This document shows, one piece after another, positions 52,760 through 61,380 of a stretch of 62,737 bases of DNA (positions are counted from its first letter, which is position 1; each line of letters opens with the position of its first letter). Position numbers and translations under genes: made by a program. The DNA comes from Phycisphaerales bacterium (lineage in GTDB: Bacteria > Planctomycetota > Phycisphaerae > Phycisphaerales > UBA1924). Where the stretch lies: contig JAEPOJ010000024.1 of the NCBI GenBank assembly GCA_017642965.1, positions 1 through 62,737 of the forward strand, written 5' to 3'. The notes below the pieces were generated by a model that was given only the letters and a program-made list of their open reading frames with translations, searched no databases and was not told the origin of the DNA.

Positions 52760-54343
52760 ATGCGACTGGATCAGCTCATCTCGGGTCTCGGCATCGACTG
52801 CGCCACGCAGGGCGCGGACCTGGAGTCGATCCGCGTGTGCGATGTGACCGAGGACTCGCGAACCGCGGTGCCCGGCTCGCTCTTCATCGCCCGCGCGGGA
52901 ACGAAGGATCAGGGGCTTCGCTACGTCGAGCCTGCGATCGAGTGTGGGGCGGTGGCGGTCCTCACCGAGCGTGGGGGGGCGGGGCGTATCGAGCTGCCCA
53001 TGCGTTCGAAGGTCGCGGTCCTCGAGTGCGACGACCCGATCGTGACCACGGCCCAGATCGCCGAGCGGTTCTACGGCGGCGCGGCTTCGGCGCTGATGAT
53101 CGCCGGCGTGACCGGCACGAACGGCAAAACGACCATCACCCACCTGTCACACCAGCTCATCGAGGGCGCGGGCGTGCGCTGCGGGCTGATCGGGACGGTC
53201 GAGATTGATGACGGGCGGGAGCGGTCGCGGGCAGCGATGACCACACCTCCGGCGCTGGAGCTGAGCCGCACACTGGCGACGATGCGCGAGCACGACTGCC
53301 GGGCGGTGGTGATGGAGGTGTCCAGCCACGCGCTGGACCAGCACCGCACCGGGGCGATCGCGTTCGATGCCGCTGCGTTCACGAACCTGACGGGCGATCA
53401 CCTGGACTACCACCTCACGCTGGACCACTACCGGCGGAGCAAGGCACGCCTGTTCTCGTCGCTCAAGCCCGACGGGGTCGCGGCGATCGTCGGCGACGAC
53501 GAGAGCACGCAGATCATGGTCGACGCGTGCACCAAGGGGGCGCGGGTGATCCGGTGCGGGCCCGAGTCCACCAAGGACGCGTGGGTGCGGATCGAGGACG
53601 AATCGATTGAGGGGACCGATGTGGTCCTGCACACCCCCGGCGGCGATTTTCACGCGCGGGTCCCGATCTTCGGGGCGTACAACGCGCTGAACACGTTGCA
53701 GAGCGTGCTGATGGCGCAGGCGGTGCTGGGCAAGCTCGGGGTCAGCGATGCGGATCAGCAGAGCGCGATCGAGAAGACGCTGCCAAAGCTCACCTTGCCG
53801 ATGGGGCGACTCGAGCACTGCGAGACGAGCGATGACGACATCACGGTGCTGGTCGACTTTGCGCACACGGACGATGCGCTTCGATCGGCGCTCTCGGGTG
53901 TGCGCCGGGTGCTGCCGGGCGGCGCGAAGCTCTGGTGCGTCTTCGGGTGCGGGGGCAACCGGGACCAGACCAAGCGCCCGCGGATGGGCGCGGCGGTGGC
54001 TGAGTTCGCGGACCACGTGGTGGTGAGCTCGGACAACCCACGCACGGAATCGCCCAGCGACATCATCACGATGGTGCTCTCCGGGATCGATCAGGCGCAG
54101 CGAGAGCATGTGCGGGTCCAGCCCGACCGGGCGCGGGCGATCCATGATTCGATCATCGACGCCAGGCCCGGCGACGTGATCCTCATCGCCGGCAAGGGGC
54201 ACGAGACGGAGCAGATCCTCCCCGACGCCATGGGCGGCACACGCACGATCCACTTCGACGACCGCGAGCACGCCAAGCTCGCGCTTCGCGAGCGGCGCCT
54301 GCGGGCCAAGGAAGGCGAGGCCGAGCGGGCAGGCGCATCATGA
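52760..54343 (+). CDS. murE: UDP-N-acetylmuramoyl-tripeptide synthetase
   Basis: This 527-residue Mur ligase adds the third amino acid to the peptidoglycan precursor. The ATP loop GVTGTNGKTTITHL lies near residue 117, and VMEVSSHALDQHR and TNLTGDHLDYH are typical. The substrate-recognition motif SDNPRTE (about residue 425) is of the DNPR type that selects meso-diaminopimelate. GATGAGG precedes ATG 52760; an in-frame ATG at 52703 adds 19 residues. It overlaps murF by ATGA. It shows that this planctomycete encodes peptidoglycan synthesis. Confidence 0.94.
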   Translation: MRLDQLISGLGIDCATQGADLESIRVCDVTEDSRTAVPGSLFIARAGTKDQGLRYVEPAIECGAVAVLTERGGAGRIELPMRSKVAVLECDDPIVTTAQIAERFYGGAASALMIAGVTGTNGKTTITHLSHQLIEGAGVRCGLIGTVEIDDGRERSRAAMTTPPALELSRTLATMREHDCRAVVMEVSSHALDQHRTGAIAFDAAAFTNLTGDHLDYHLTLDHYRRSKARLFSSLKPDGVAAIVGDDESTQIMVDACTKGARVIRCGPESTKDAWVRIEDESIEGTDVVLHTPGGDFHARVPIFGAYNALNTLQSVLMAQAVLGKLGVSDADQQSAIEKTLPKLTLPMGRLEHCETSDDDITVLVDFAHTDDALRSALSGVRRVLPGGAKLWCVFGCGGNRDQTKRPRMGAAVAEFADHVVVSSDNPRTESPSDIITMVLSGIDQAQREHVRVQPDRARAIHDSIIDARPGDVILIAGKGHETEQILPDAMGGTRTIHFDDREHAKLALRERRLRAKEGEAERAGAS

Positions 54344-55752
54344 ACGCGTGGGCGTGGGACGACATCGCCCGGGTCGCGGGTGGCTCGTGGCACACGCCAC
54401 CTCGCGATGAGGTGATCCCATTTGTGGGGGTTTCGATCGATACCCGGTCCTTGGTGTCCGGGCAGGTGTTCTTTGCGTTCGATGGCGAGCAGGTCGATGG
54501 GCACGAGTACCTCGCGGCTGCTCGCGATGGTGGGGCCGGCGCGTGTGTGGTGACCCATGGCGAGCGTGTGCCCGATGACATCGGGATCCCGGTGCTGGTG
54601 GTGGGCGATGCGCTCGATGCGCTGACGCGTCTCGCTGAGGTGTGGCGAGTGAGGATCCGGGCGAAGGTCATCGGGATCACGGGCTCGAACGGAAAGACGA
54701 CGACCTGCCGGCTGATGCACGGGATCTGCAGCGCCGCGGGGAAGACGTACGCGTCGCCCAAAAGCTTCAACAACGCGCTGGGGGTGCCGATCACGGTGCT
54801 CAACACGCCGATCGATGCCGCGTATCTAGTCGCCGAGGTCGGCATGAGCACGCCCGGTGAGATCGCGGCCCGCACGCGGACGCTGCGCCCTGATGTCTCG
54901 ATCATCACCAGCATCGGGCGGGCACACCTCGAGGGGCTCGGCAGCATCGAGAACATCGCGATCGAGAAGGCCCAGCTCATCGCGACCGCACCGGCGGCGG
55001 CGGTGGGGGTGATCCCGCACGGGATCGGCTCGCTCGACGCAGCCCTCGATGGCGATCCGCACCGGATCGAACGCCTGGGCGATGGTTTCCGGGTCGAGCA
55101 GATCGATCAGGGCGGGTGCGCGTTCTCCGTCGATGGAGCATTGTTCCGTGTTCCGATCCCCGGCGAGCACAACGCGCACAACGCTGGGTTGTGTGTCCTG
55201 GCGGCCCGTGCGTTGGGTATCGAGGACGGTGTGATCCGCGCCGGTCTCGCGCAGGCGAAGCCGCCGACGATGCGGTTCGAGCGGGTAGAGATCGAGACGG
55301 ACTCGGACCCGATCGTGGTGATCAACGACGCGTACAACGCGAACCCGGATTCGATGCGGGCGGCGCTGGCGACGTTCGTCGGGCTTCAGGCACCGGGGCG
55401 AAAGATCGCGGTGCTGGGCGAGATGCTCGAGATGGGGAAGACCGGCCCGGGCGAGCACCGGTCGCTCGCGGAGTACGCGGCGGGATTCGACGGTCTCGAT
55501 CGGGTGATCCTGCTCGGGGCATCGTTCGGATCGGTACTCGCTGATGTACCGATCGATGACGCGCGGGTTGAGGTGATCCCTGATCGCTCGGACGGGGCCA
55601 TCGCGGCGCTCGCGAGCAGCATCCTGCCGGGCGATACGGTGCTGATCAAGGGGTCGCGGGGTGTGCGGCTGGAGCGATTGGTCGCCAATTTGGGCGATAT
55701 CCACGCGTCTGGCCGATCGAATGGGAAAGAAAACGCCCAGACGCCCGCATGA
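54340..55752 (+). CDS. murF: UDP-N-acetylmuramoyl-tripeptide-D-alanyl-D-alanine ligase
   Basis: The 470-residue Mur ligase adds D-Ala-D-Ala. The N-terminal domain has GVSIDTRSLVSGQVFFAF, the ATP site is GITGSNGKTTTCRLM (about residue 112), and INDAYNANPDSMRAAL plus GEMLEMGKTGPGEH are diagnostic of MurF. It overlaps murE and mraY by 4 bases on each side, giving a coupled murE-murF-mraY block as in dcw clusters. Confidence 0.94.
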   Translation: MNAWAWDDIARVAGGSWHTPPRDEVIPFVGVSIDTRSLVSGQVFFAFDGEQVDGHEYLAAARDGGAGACVVTHGERVPDDIGIPVLVVGDALDALTRLAEVWRVRIRAKVIGITGSNGKTTTCRLMHGICSAAGKTYASPKSFNNALGVPITVLNTPIDAAYLVAEVGMSTPGEIAARTRTLRPDVSIITSIGRAHLEGLGSIENIAIEKAQLIATAPAAAVGVIPHGIGSLDAALDGDPHRIERLGDGFRVEQIDQGGCAFSVDGALFRVPIPGEHNAHNAGLCVLAARALGIEDGVIRAGLAQAKPPTMRFERVEIETDSDPIVVINDAYNANPDSMRAALATFVGLQAPGRKIAVLGEMLEMGKTGPGEHRSLAEYAAGFDGLDRVILLGASFGSVLADVPIDDARVEVIPDRSDGAIAALASSILPGDTVLIKGSRGVRLERLVANLGDIHASGRSNGKENAQTPA

Positions 55753-56936
55753 TCTACATCCTCCTCGACATCCTGATCAACCGCTTTTACGAGTACAAGG
55801 TGTTCGCCGTGCTCGCGGTGTTCGATCAGGTGCAGTTCCGCGCGCTGCTCGCGGCGGGGCTGGCGTACTTCATCGTGGTGTTTTTCGGCAAGCGCGTGAT
55901 CCGGGCGCTGATCTCGCTCAAGATCGGCGACGGCGGTGAGACCGACGCCGAGCTCCTGCGTGAGCATGCGGCAAGCAAGGCGAACGTCCCGACCATGGGC
56001 GGCGTGCTGATCGTCGGTGCCATCTTCATCTCCACGTTCCTGCTCGCGGACATCCGCGTGAACCGGGTGTACCTCGGGCTGTTCACGCTGCTGTGGCTGG
56101 CCGCGGTCGGCGGCGCGGACGACTGGCTCAAGCTCACCGCCTCGCGCCGCGGCACGGGCCGCCAGGGGCTGTTCTCGTGGGAGAAGCTGGTCTTCCAGCT
56201 CGGCATCGGCGCGATCGTCGGCTACTTCGGGTTCCGCTACGGCGTCTCGCCCGACGGCGCGGACTCGCTCGCGCATGTCCTCAACCTCCCGTTCCAGCGG
56301 ACCTACGACCCGGACACCGGGCTGGCGACGGGTTCGCTGATCTATCTCGGGCTGCCGCTGTTCGTGCTGATCTCGACGCTGGTGGTGGCGGGCGTGTCGA
56401 ACGCGGTGAACATCACCGATGGGATGGACGGGTTGGCCGCGGGTTCGTCCGCGATCGTCAGCTTCGGGCTGATCCTGCTCGCGCTGATCGCGGGGACCCA
56501 GAGCGCGGCCCAGTACCTGCTCGTGCCCTACATCCCTTTTACCGATGAGCTCGCGGTGATGGCCGGCGCCATGGCCGGGGCGTGCCTCGGGTTCCTGTGG
56601 TGGAACTGCAAGCCCGCGCAGGTGTTCATGGGCGATACCGGCTCGCTGGCGCTGGGCGGGTGCATCGGCTACATCGCGGTCATGACGCGCCAGGAGTTCG
56701 TCGTCCTGCTGATGTGCGGCGTGTTCCTCATGGAGATCGGCTCGGTCGTGCTCCAGGTCGGGTGGTTCAAGTACACCCGCATCAAGACCGGCACGGGTCG
56801 GCGGATCTTCCGCATCGCCCCGTACCACCATCACTTGCACCAGGGCGGCTGGGCGGAGAATCAGGTCGTGGTTCGTCTGTGGCTGATCGCGATCCTGTTC
56901 AGCGTCATCGCGCTGGCGACGCTGAAGCTGCGGTGA
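55749..56936 (+). CDS. mraY: Phospho-N-acetylmuramoyl-pentapeptide-transferase
   Basis: The 395-residue integral membrane enzyme makes lipid I. Ten or so hydrophobic helices carry the family motifs NVPTMGGVLIV, NITDGMDGLAAGSS (about residue 220), FMGDTGSLALGG and the histidine motif APYHHHLHQGGW. It ends IALATLKLR. The final 30 bp (56907-56936, including the stop) recur perfectly at 57543-57572 beyond the SUFU gene, so the gene end seems to have been duplicated by an insertion. Confidence 0.95.
   Translation: MIYILLDILINRFYEYKVFAVLAVFDQVQFRALLAAGLAYFIVVFFGKRVIRALISLKIGDGGETDAELLREHAASKANVPTMGGVLIVGAIFISTFLLADIRVNRVYLGLFTLLWLAAVGGADDWLKLTASRRGTGRQGLFSWEKLVFQLGIGAIVGYFGFRYGVSPDGADSLAHVLNLPFQRTYDPDTGLATGSLIYLGLPLFVLISTLVVAGVSNAVNITDGMDGLAAGSSAIVSFGLILLALIAGTQSAAQYLLVPYIPFTDELAVMAGAMAGACLGFLWWNCKPAQVFMGDTGSLALGGCIGYIAVMTRQEFVVLLMCGVFLMEIGSVVLQVGWFKYTRIKTGTGRRIFRIAPYHHHLHQGGWAENQVVVRLWLIAILFSVIALATLKLR
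56907..56936. repeat. 30-bp direct repeat, copy 1 (3' end of mraY)
   Basis: The last nine codons and stop of mraY. It is identical to 57543-57572, and the two copies bracket the SUFU gene. Confidence 0.9.
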
Positions 56937-57479
56937 TCAAACGACAGAGACTCTGTTCGGATCGGCGAACTCGATGCCCTGTTCTTCGAACTTTGATTCC
57001 AGCGCTTCGAGTCCGTGTTTTGCTTTAAACGCTCGCTCACTGCGCGTGATGGGCAGCACCCAAAGGCACTGGATGTTGATTTCATGATGGTTGAAATGCT
57101 CTAGGTTCTTGCCATAGAGGTACGGCAGGCTGAGCAGCAGGTGGTCGCACACGGAGTCGGCAAGCCATCCCTCCCCGAGGTTGAGTGTATGTCCAACCCC
57201 GAGCGGAGCGGTCGTGAGACCGTAGTACGCGAGCACGCTCAGCGTTTGGACATGTTGCTCGTCGGCGATCGGAGCAATCAAGTGGAACTCAAGTCCAGAT
57301 CGGTTATCCGCCGCGTTGATTGTCGCGTAGATCCAGAGCTGCTTTTTATCATCGAAGAACTCGCCAACCTGGTATCCGTCCGGCAGATCCTGGATCGGGC
57401 CTGCGGTCATGAACAGGCGTCGGCACATACGACCCCAAAGAGATTCATAATGCTGGATGAGATCGCTTGCATAATCCAT
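56937..57479 (-). CDS. Suppressor-of-fused (SUFU) domain protein
   Basis: The 180-residue protein matches bacterial SUFU-domain proteins: QDLPDGYQVGEFFDD, LEFHLIAPIADEQHVQTLSV, and the GVGHTLNLGEGWLADSVCDH segment are typical. Bacterial SUFU proteins often act as immunity proteins of polymorphic toxins, but no toxin gene is adjacent. The start MDYASDLIQHYESLWG fits the family. The gene lies exactly between two copies of a 30-bp repeat from the end of mraY and is less GC-rich than its neighbours, so it is probably an inserted cassette. Confidence 0.85.
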   Translation of the reverse strand: MDYASDLIQHYESLWGRMCRRLFMTAGPIQDLPDGYQVGEFFDDKKQLWIYATINAADNRSGLEFHLIAPIADEQHVQTLSVLAYYGLTTAPLGVGHTLNLGEGWLADSVCDHLLLSLPYLYGKNLEHFNHHEINIQCLWVLPITRSERAFKAKHGLEALESKFEEQGIEFADPNRVSVV

Positions 57480-57542
57480 GTGCCGAGGATACACCGCGAG
57501 TACTCCTTGCCAGTCCAGATTGGGAGAAGGATCGCTACTTTG

Positions 57543-57572
57543 ATCGCGCTGGCGACGCTGAAGCTGCGGTGA
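57543..57572. repeat. 30-bp direct repeat, copy 2
   Basis: Perfect copy of the mraY 3' end, out of context here; one base after it comes the stop of the convergent DUF421 gene. Confidence 0.9.
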
Positions 57573-57573
57573 G

Positions 57574-58140
57574 TCACGCGTCGGGGTCTTCGGAGTTCTC
57601 CTGATTCGGGCTGATATCCAGGCCGTCGAAATCGCTGCCCGAGACGCCATCGATCGCATCCTTGGACAGCACGCTGAGCTTCGCGTCCGATTCGAGCACA
57701 ACCAGCCCGATGTCATCGAGCGAGGCGTACCCGTTCTCTCGGATCGCGGACATGATCTCCGATTCCGTGACTCGGGATTTCGTCATCTCGTCTCGTTGAT
57801 ACTCGCCACGCAAGACCAGCACGCTGGGCGATGCGCGAACGACCGTGCAGACGAGCTTGCTGCGGATAATGAGGCTGGTGAGCACCCACTGAAGCCCAAA
57901 CAGGAGCCCGATCGCGAGCAGCCCCTCCGAGATAGACACATCTTTGAGCAGCACGGGCGATGCGATGATGCTGCCGATCGCCACCGTGACGATCCAGTCG
58001 AAGTTGTTCATCTGCGATGTTGAGCGTTTGCCGGTGAGGCGGACAAAGGCGATGACCGCGATATAGAGCACCGGCGTCGCGATGAGCACGCGTTCGAGGT
58101 TGTCCCAGCCATCGAAAAAGAGGGTTGCGAGCGTCTGCAT
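57574..58140 (-). CDS. DUF421 (YetF-like) membrane protein
   Basis: The 188-residue protein has three N-terminal membrane helices (LIATPVLYIAVIAFVRL, FDWIVTVAIGSIIASPVLL, GLLAIGLLFGLQWVLTSLII) followed by the cytoplasmic DUF421 domain with LVLRGEYQRDEMTKSRVTES and IRENGYASLDDIGLVVLESD. TGKRSTSQMNNFDWIV is a hallmark of the family. Function is not established; relatives affect the envelope of spore-formers. A short acidic tail follows. Before the SUFU insertion it would have converged on mraY with a gap of one base. Confidence 0.88.
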   Translation of the reverse strand: MQTLATLFFDGWDNLERVLIATPVLYIAVIAFVRLTGKRSTSQMNNFDWIVTVAIGSIIASPVLLKDVSISEGLLAIGLLFGLQWVLTSLIIRSKLVCTVVRASPSVLVLRGEYQRDEMTKSRVTESEIMSAIRENGYASLDDIGLVVLESDAKLSVLSKDAIDGVSGSDFDGLDISPNQENSEDPDA

Positions 58141-58257
58141 GTGTGATCCTTATCATGGGGACGTTGGGGCTCTGAGAGTGTATGGCGTTCATTTCTGCAC
58201 CCGGCGATCCTATTATGATTCATCAATCTGTACGGATATGAACAAAGGACCATCCCC

Positions 58258-59793
58258 ATGAGCACGACCGCGACCCTGCCCAAGCACTACACCGATCTCA
58301 TCGCCCTCAAGCGCAAGAGCGGGACCCTCGGGTCCATCGCGGCGCTGGTGAGCTGGGATCAGGAGACGTACATGCCGCCGGCTGGCGCGAAGGCCCGGGC
58401 GGAGCAGGCGTCGGTGCTCGCGGGGATCATGCACGAGCGCCGCACCAGCAAGCAGCTGGGCGAGCTGATCGCCAAGTGCGAGCAGGACCCGGAGCTGACC
58501 CACGAGGGCAGCGCGGAGGCCGCGAACATCCGCGAGATGCGCCGCGACTACGACCTGGCGACCAAGCTGCCCAATGACCTCGTCGAGTCGCTGGCCAAGG
58601 CCCAGTCCGAGGCCCAGGAGTGCTGGAAGCAGGCCCGCAAGAACAACGACTTCCCCTCGTTCGTCCCGGCACTGACCGAGGTCATGAACCTCACCAAGCA
58701 GAAGGGCGAGTGCTACGGCGTCGAGGACGGCGGCGAGATCTACGACCCGTTGCTGCAGGAGTACGAGCCGCACACGACGGCCAAGGACATCGAGAGCGTG
58801 TTCACGCCGCTGCGTGAGCGACTGAGCAAGTTCATCGCCGAAGTCATGGACACCGGCACTGCGCCCAAGGTCGACTTCCTGCACCGTGAGATCCCGGTGG
58901 ATAAGCAGCACGCATTCGGCGAGACCGTCACCGCGGCGCTCGGCTTCGACTACAAGAAGGGGCGCCTCGACACGACCACGCACCCGTTCTGCTCGGGCTT
59001 CGGTCCCGGCGATACGCGCATGACCACCCGCTACGCGCTCAATAACTTCCCCGACGCGATCAGCTCAACGATGCACGAGTGCGGGCACGGGCTGTACGAG
59101 CAGGGGCTGCCCAAGGAGGGCGAGCTGTTCGGCACGCCGCTGACCGATTCGGTCTCGCTGGGCATCCACGAGTCGCAGTCGCGGATGTGGGAGAACATGG
59201 TCGGGCGCGGCAGGGCGTTCTGGACGTGGGCGCTGCCCGTCGCCAACGAGCACTTCGACGGCGCGTTCAGCGACATCGACCTGGAGACCTTCGTCAAGGG
59301 CGTCAACACCTGCACGCCCAGCTTCATCCGCGTGGAGAGCGATGAGAGCACCTACAACCTGCACGTGATGCTGCGATTCGAGATCGAACGCGCCATGATC
59401 TCGGGCGACCTGGCGATCAAGGATCTCCCCGGCGCATGGAACGAGAAGTTCAAGTCCATGCTGGGCCTCGACGTGCCCAACGATGCGCAGGGCTGCCTGC
59501 AGGACGTGCACTGGAGCTTCGGGCTGATCGGCTACTTCCCGACGTACACGCTGGGGAACCTGTACGCCGCGCAGATGTGGGAGACGATCAACGAGCAGAT
59601 CCCGGACCTCGATGAGCAGATGGGCAAGGGCGAGTTCAGCGCCCTGCTGGACTGGCTGCGCGTGAACATCCACCAGCACGGTCGGCGCTACTCGGCGGCG
59701 GAGCTGTGCGAGCGATCAACGGGCAAGGCGCTGAGCGCGGATCCGCTGATGCGGCACCTGGAGTCGCGGGTGAAGCCGGCGTATGGGCTGTGA
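58258..59793 (+). CDS. M32 family carboxypeptidase (carboxypeptidase Taq)
   Basis: The 511-residue metallocarboxypeptidase is cytosolic and nearly all helical. The zinc motif is HECGH (about residue 272) with the downstream HESQSRMWEN glutamate. HPFCSGFGPGDTRMTTRY contains the family DxRxT motif, and FSALLDWLRVNIHQHGRRY is the C-terminal signature. N-terminal SWDQETYMPPAGAKARAEQ is also conserved. The start follows AAAGGACC. It releases C-terminal residues from peptides with broad specificity. Confidence 0.93.
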   Translation: MSTTATLPKHYTDLIALKRKSGTLGSIAALVSWDQETYMPPAGAKARAEQASVLAGIMHERRTSKQLGELIAKCEQDPELTHEGSAEAANIREMRRDYDLATKLPNDLVESLAKAQSEAQECWKQARKNNDFPSFVPALTEVMNLTKQKGECYGVEDGGEIYDPLLQEYEPHTTAKDIESVFTPLRERLSKFIAEVMDTGTAPKVDFLHREIPVDKQHAFGETVTAALGFDYKKGRLDTTTHPFCSGFGPGDTRMTTRYALNNFPDAISSTMHECGHGLYEQGLPKEGELFGTPLTDSVSLGIHESQSRMWENMVGRGRAFWTWALPVANEHFDGAFSDIDLETFVKGVNTCTPSFIRVESDESTYNLHVMLRFEIERAMISGDLAIKDLPGAWNEKFKSMLGLDVPNDAQGCLQDVHWSFGLIGYFPTYTLGNLYAAQMWETINEQIPDLDEQMGKGEFSALLDWLRVNIHQHGRRYSAAELCERSTGKALSADPLMRHLESRVKPAYGL

Positions 59794-59815
59794 GTAAGAG
59801 CAACATGCGGGGTGC

Positions 59816-59852
59816 CCTGCTTACGCCCTGACGGAGTCAGGGTTTAAGCAGG
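59816..59852. repeat. Hairpin downstream of the M32 carboxypeptidase
   Basis: CCTGCTTA (59816-59823) pairs with TAAGCAGG (59845-59852), with an inner CCCTGA/TCAGGG stem. There is no strong T-run, so it may be a weak terminator or repeat element. Confidence 0.4.
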
Positions 59853-59936
59853 AACGGTCGTGATCGGTCTTTGATCCGGCTTAAGCTGCGCGTAAGCCGG
59901 GCATCCGGCGGGTGACGCCGGTGTATGTTCTTTAAG

Positions 59937-60365
59937 CTAACCGATCGCAGGGTAGTGATAGCCACACTCCGGGCAGACAAGCGGCCCGACCCAAACGGCA
60001 TCCCCCAGCACGGAGTCGTGTTGCCGAAGGTCGTACTTGCAATGGTGGCATCTCTGTTGGATGTGCACCGAGCGTTTATCGATGAACTCGCCAAACTCAG
60101 CTGTTAACCACGCGAAGAAAATGCCGCCTCCAAGCCCATAATACAAAAACCACCAAGGAAACTGAAACCAGTTGCCCAGGATCAAGTGCAATACGAGCAC
60201 ACCGCCAAGGATCAGGATGAGGCCCTTGAGGAGCGGGGCAGGGTTTAAGCCTCGCTTGATCCTCTGTGCTTGTTTGATCGATCGATGGACTCGCTCAATT
60301 GAACTCGAATCGCACTCACTCTGGATCGCGTGCTCGATCGACTCGATGATCAGCTGGCGTTTCAC
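59937..60365 (-). CDS. Membrane protein with C-terminal zinc ribbon
   Basis: The 142-residue protein starts with GTG and has a charged helical N-terminus, two hydrophobic segments (GLILILGGVLVLHLILGNW; FPWWFLYYGLGGGIFFAWL) and a C-terminal zinc ribbon formed by CHHCKYDLR and CPECGYHYP. The CxxCxYDLR pattern recurs in small planctomycete membrane proteins of unknown function. The DNA is less GC-rich than that of neighbours. No functional context is visible. Confidence 0.7.
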   Translation of the reverse strand: MKRQLIIESIEHAIQSECDSSSIERVHRSIKQAQRIKRGLNPAPLLKGLILILGGVLVLHLILGNWFQFPWWFLYYGLGGGIFFAWLTAEFGEFIDKRSVHIQQRCHHCKYDLRQHDSVLGDAVWVGPLVCPECGYHYPAIG

Positions 60366-60380
60366 AAGCAGATATTAGCT

Positions 60381-60438
60381 GGGTGCCATGCAGGTGCCGT
60401 CTTCGGCTCCTGCATATTCATTGACCACTCTCGTTCGT
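60381..60438. repeat. 58-bp dispersed repeat, copy 1
   Basis: Matches 61295-61352 at 52 of 58 positions in the same orientation. It contains ATGCAGG...CCTGCAT arms around a TCTT loop. A related hairpin, GGAACCG-TCTT-CGGTTCC, lies at 60457-60474. Confidence 0.7.
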
Positions 60439-60490
60439 ACAGACAGGTGGCCCGACGGAACCGTCTTCGGTTCCTTCGGGATGACTCTGA

Positions 60491-61177
60491 TCACTTGAGC
60501 AACCACATCGGCACGCCGTGATCGATGGCGTGCTTGCTCGTCAGCCAGGCGTGGCAGAGGCACTGGACTTCGAAGTCCTCCTCACATCGCTCGTCCGTGA
60601 AGTAGGATTCGAGGAGGGTCTTCATCGCTTCCGGGGTTGGTTCGTGGCCCAACTGCTTTGCCAGGTTGGAGAGTTCCTCATGGAGTCGGCGGAGGTTGCC
60701 GACCTGCATCGAGCCCCACTCGCCCGGGCGGGTGCCATAGTCCGTGATCATCTGTTTCATCTGTTGCGCAATCTCCGGGGGGACATCCGGTTTCGATGCG
60801 AGGCCCAGCCACGCAAGCGGTCGGAGATACCAGGGCTGTGGTCGTACAGAGAGCGATGGGCGGGCCTGCTCAGGGTGTTCTGGTTTCCCGTCCGGCCAGA
60901 TCAGCACACGCTCAATATCCGCATCCACGTAGACCGCGCTGTAGGCATCAACGGCTCTGATCTGAACGCTGCCTTCTTCTCCGAGGCGGCGCGTTGCGAG
61001 TGCCTGGAGCTCGGACCACCAGTTCCATCCCATGTCGGCCGGCACCAAGAATGCGGGTGCGCCCTCTCCGAGGGGAACGGACGACGATACCTCCGTGCGT
61101 AGTTCCCGAGCGATGGGTTCGACGGCGTCCGGATTCAGGACGTCTGCCGGTGATGCGGCAATAAAGTTGATTCCCAT
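60491..61177 (-). CDS. Hypothetical protein flanked by direct repeats
   Basis: The 228-residue protein is not recognised. It has no signal peptide or clear membrane helix; WYLRPLAWLGL is a short hydrophobic patch near the middle. The N-terminal half (MGINFIAASPADVLNPDAVE) has mixed alpha/beta character, and the C-terminal half is helical (LRRLHEELSNLAKQLG) with two cysteines in VQCLCHAWL. AGGGAGATGAAG precedes the ATG. It sits between two copies of a 58-bp repeat and is less GC-rich than flanking core genes. Confidence 0.72.
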   Translation of the reverse strand: MGINFIAASPADVLNPDAVEPIARELRTEVSSSVPLGEGAPAFLVPADMGWNWWSELQALATRRLGEEGSVQIRAVDAYSAVYVDADIERVLIWPDGKPEHPEQARPSLSVRPQPWYLRPLAWLGLASKPDVPPEIAQQMKQMITDYGTRPGEWGSMQVGNLRRLHEELSNLAKQLGHEPTPEAMKTLLESYFTDERCEEDFEVQCLCHAWLTSKHAIDHGVPMWLLK

Positions 61178-61294
61178 ATCTTCATCTCCCTGCGGACATG
61201 CTACAGGAGAGATGCAAGTCGTGCAGTGGAGTGGTTCAGTTCTTCCGTATGTCGCTTCTTATGTGTGCGCGTGACTCAACTTTGTGGTACTGGC

Positions 61295-61352
61295 GGGTGC
61301 CATGCAGGTTCCGTCTTCCGCTCCTGCATGTTCTTGGACCACTCTCTTTCGT
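61295..61352. repeat. 58-bp dispersed repeat, copy 2
   Basis: Second copy of the repeat at 60381-60438 (6 mismatches), lying upstream of the unknown gene and downstream of the Old Yellow Enzyme gene. No gene is seen in 61178-61380. Confidence 0.7.
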
Positions 61353-61380
61353 GGAGGAGACTGCGCACCTCCACGCCACC

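Noticed and set aside
51833..53143. 436-codon minus-strand frame opposite queA/murE
   Set aside because: Antisense shadow; both plus-strand genes show family motifs throughout.
55386..56840. 484-codon minus-strand frame opposite murF/mraY
   Set aside because: No domain, repetitive His/Arg/Asp composition and fully opposite two certain genes.
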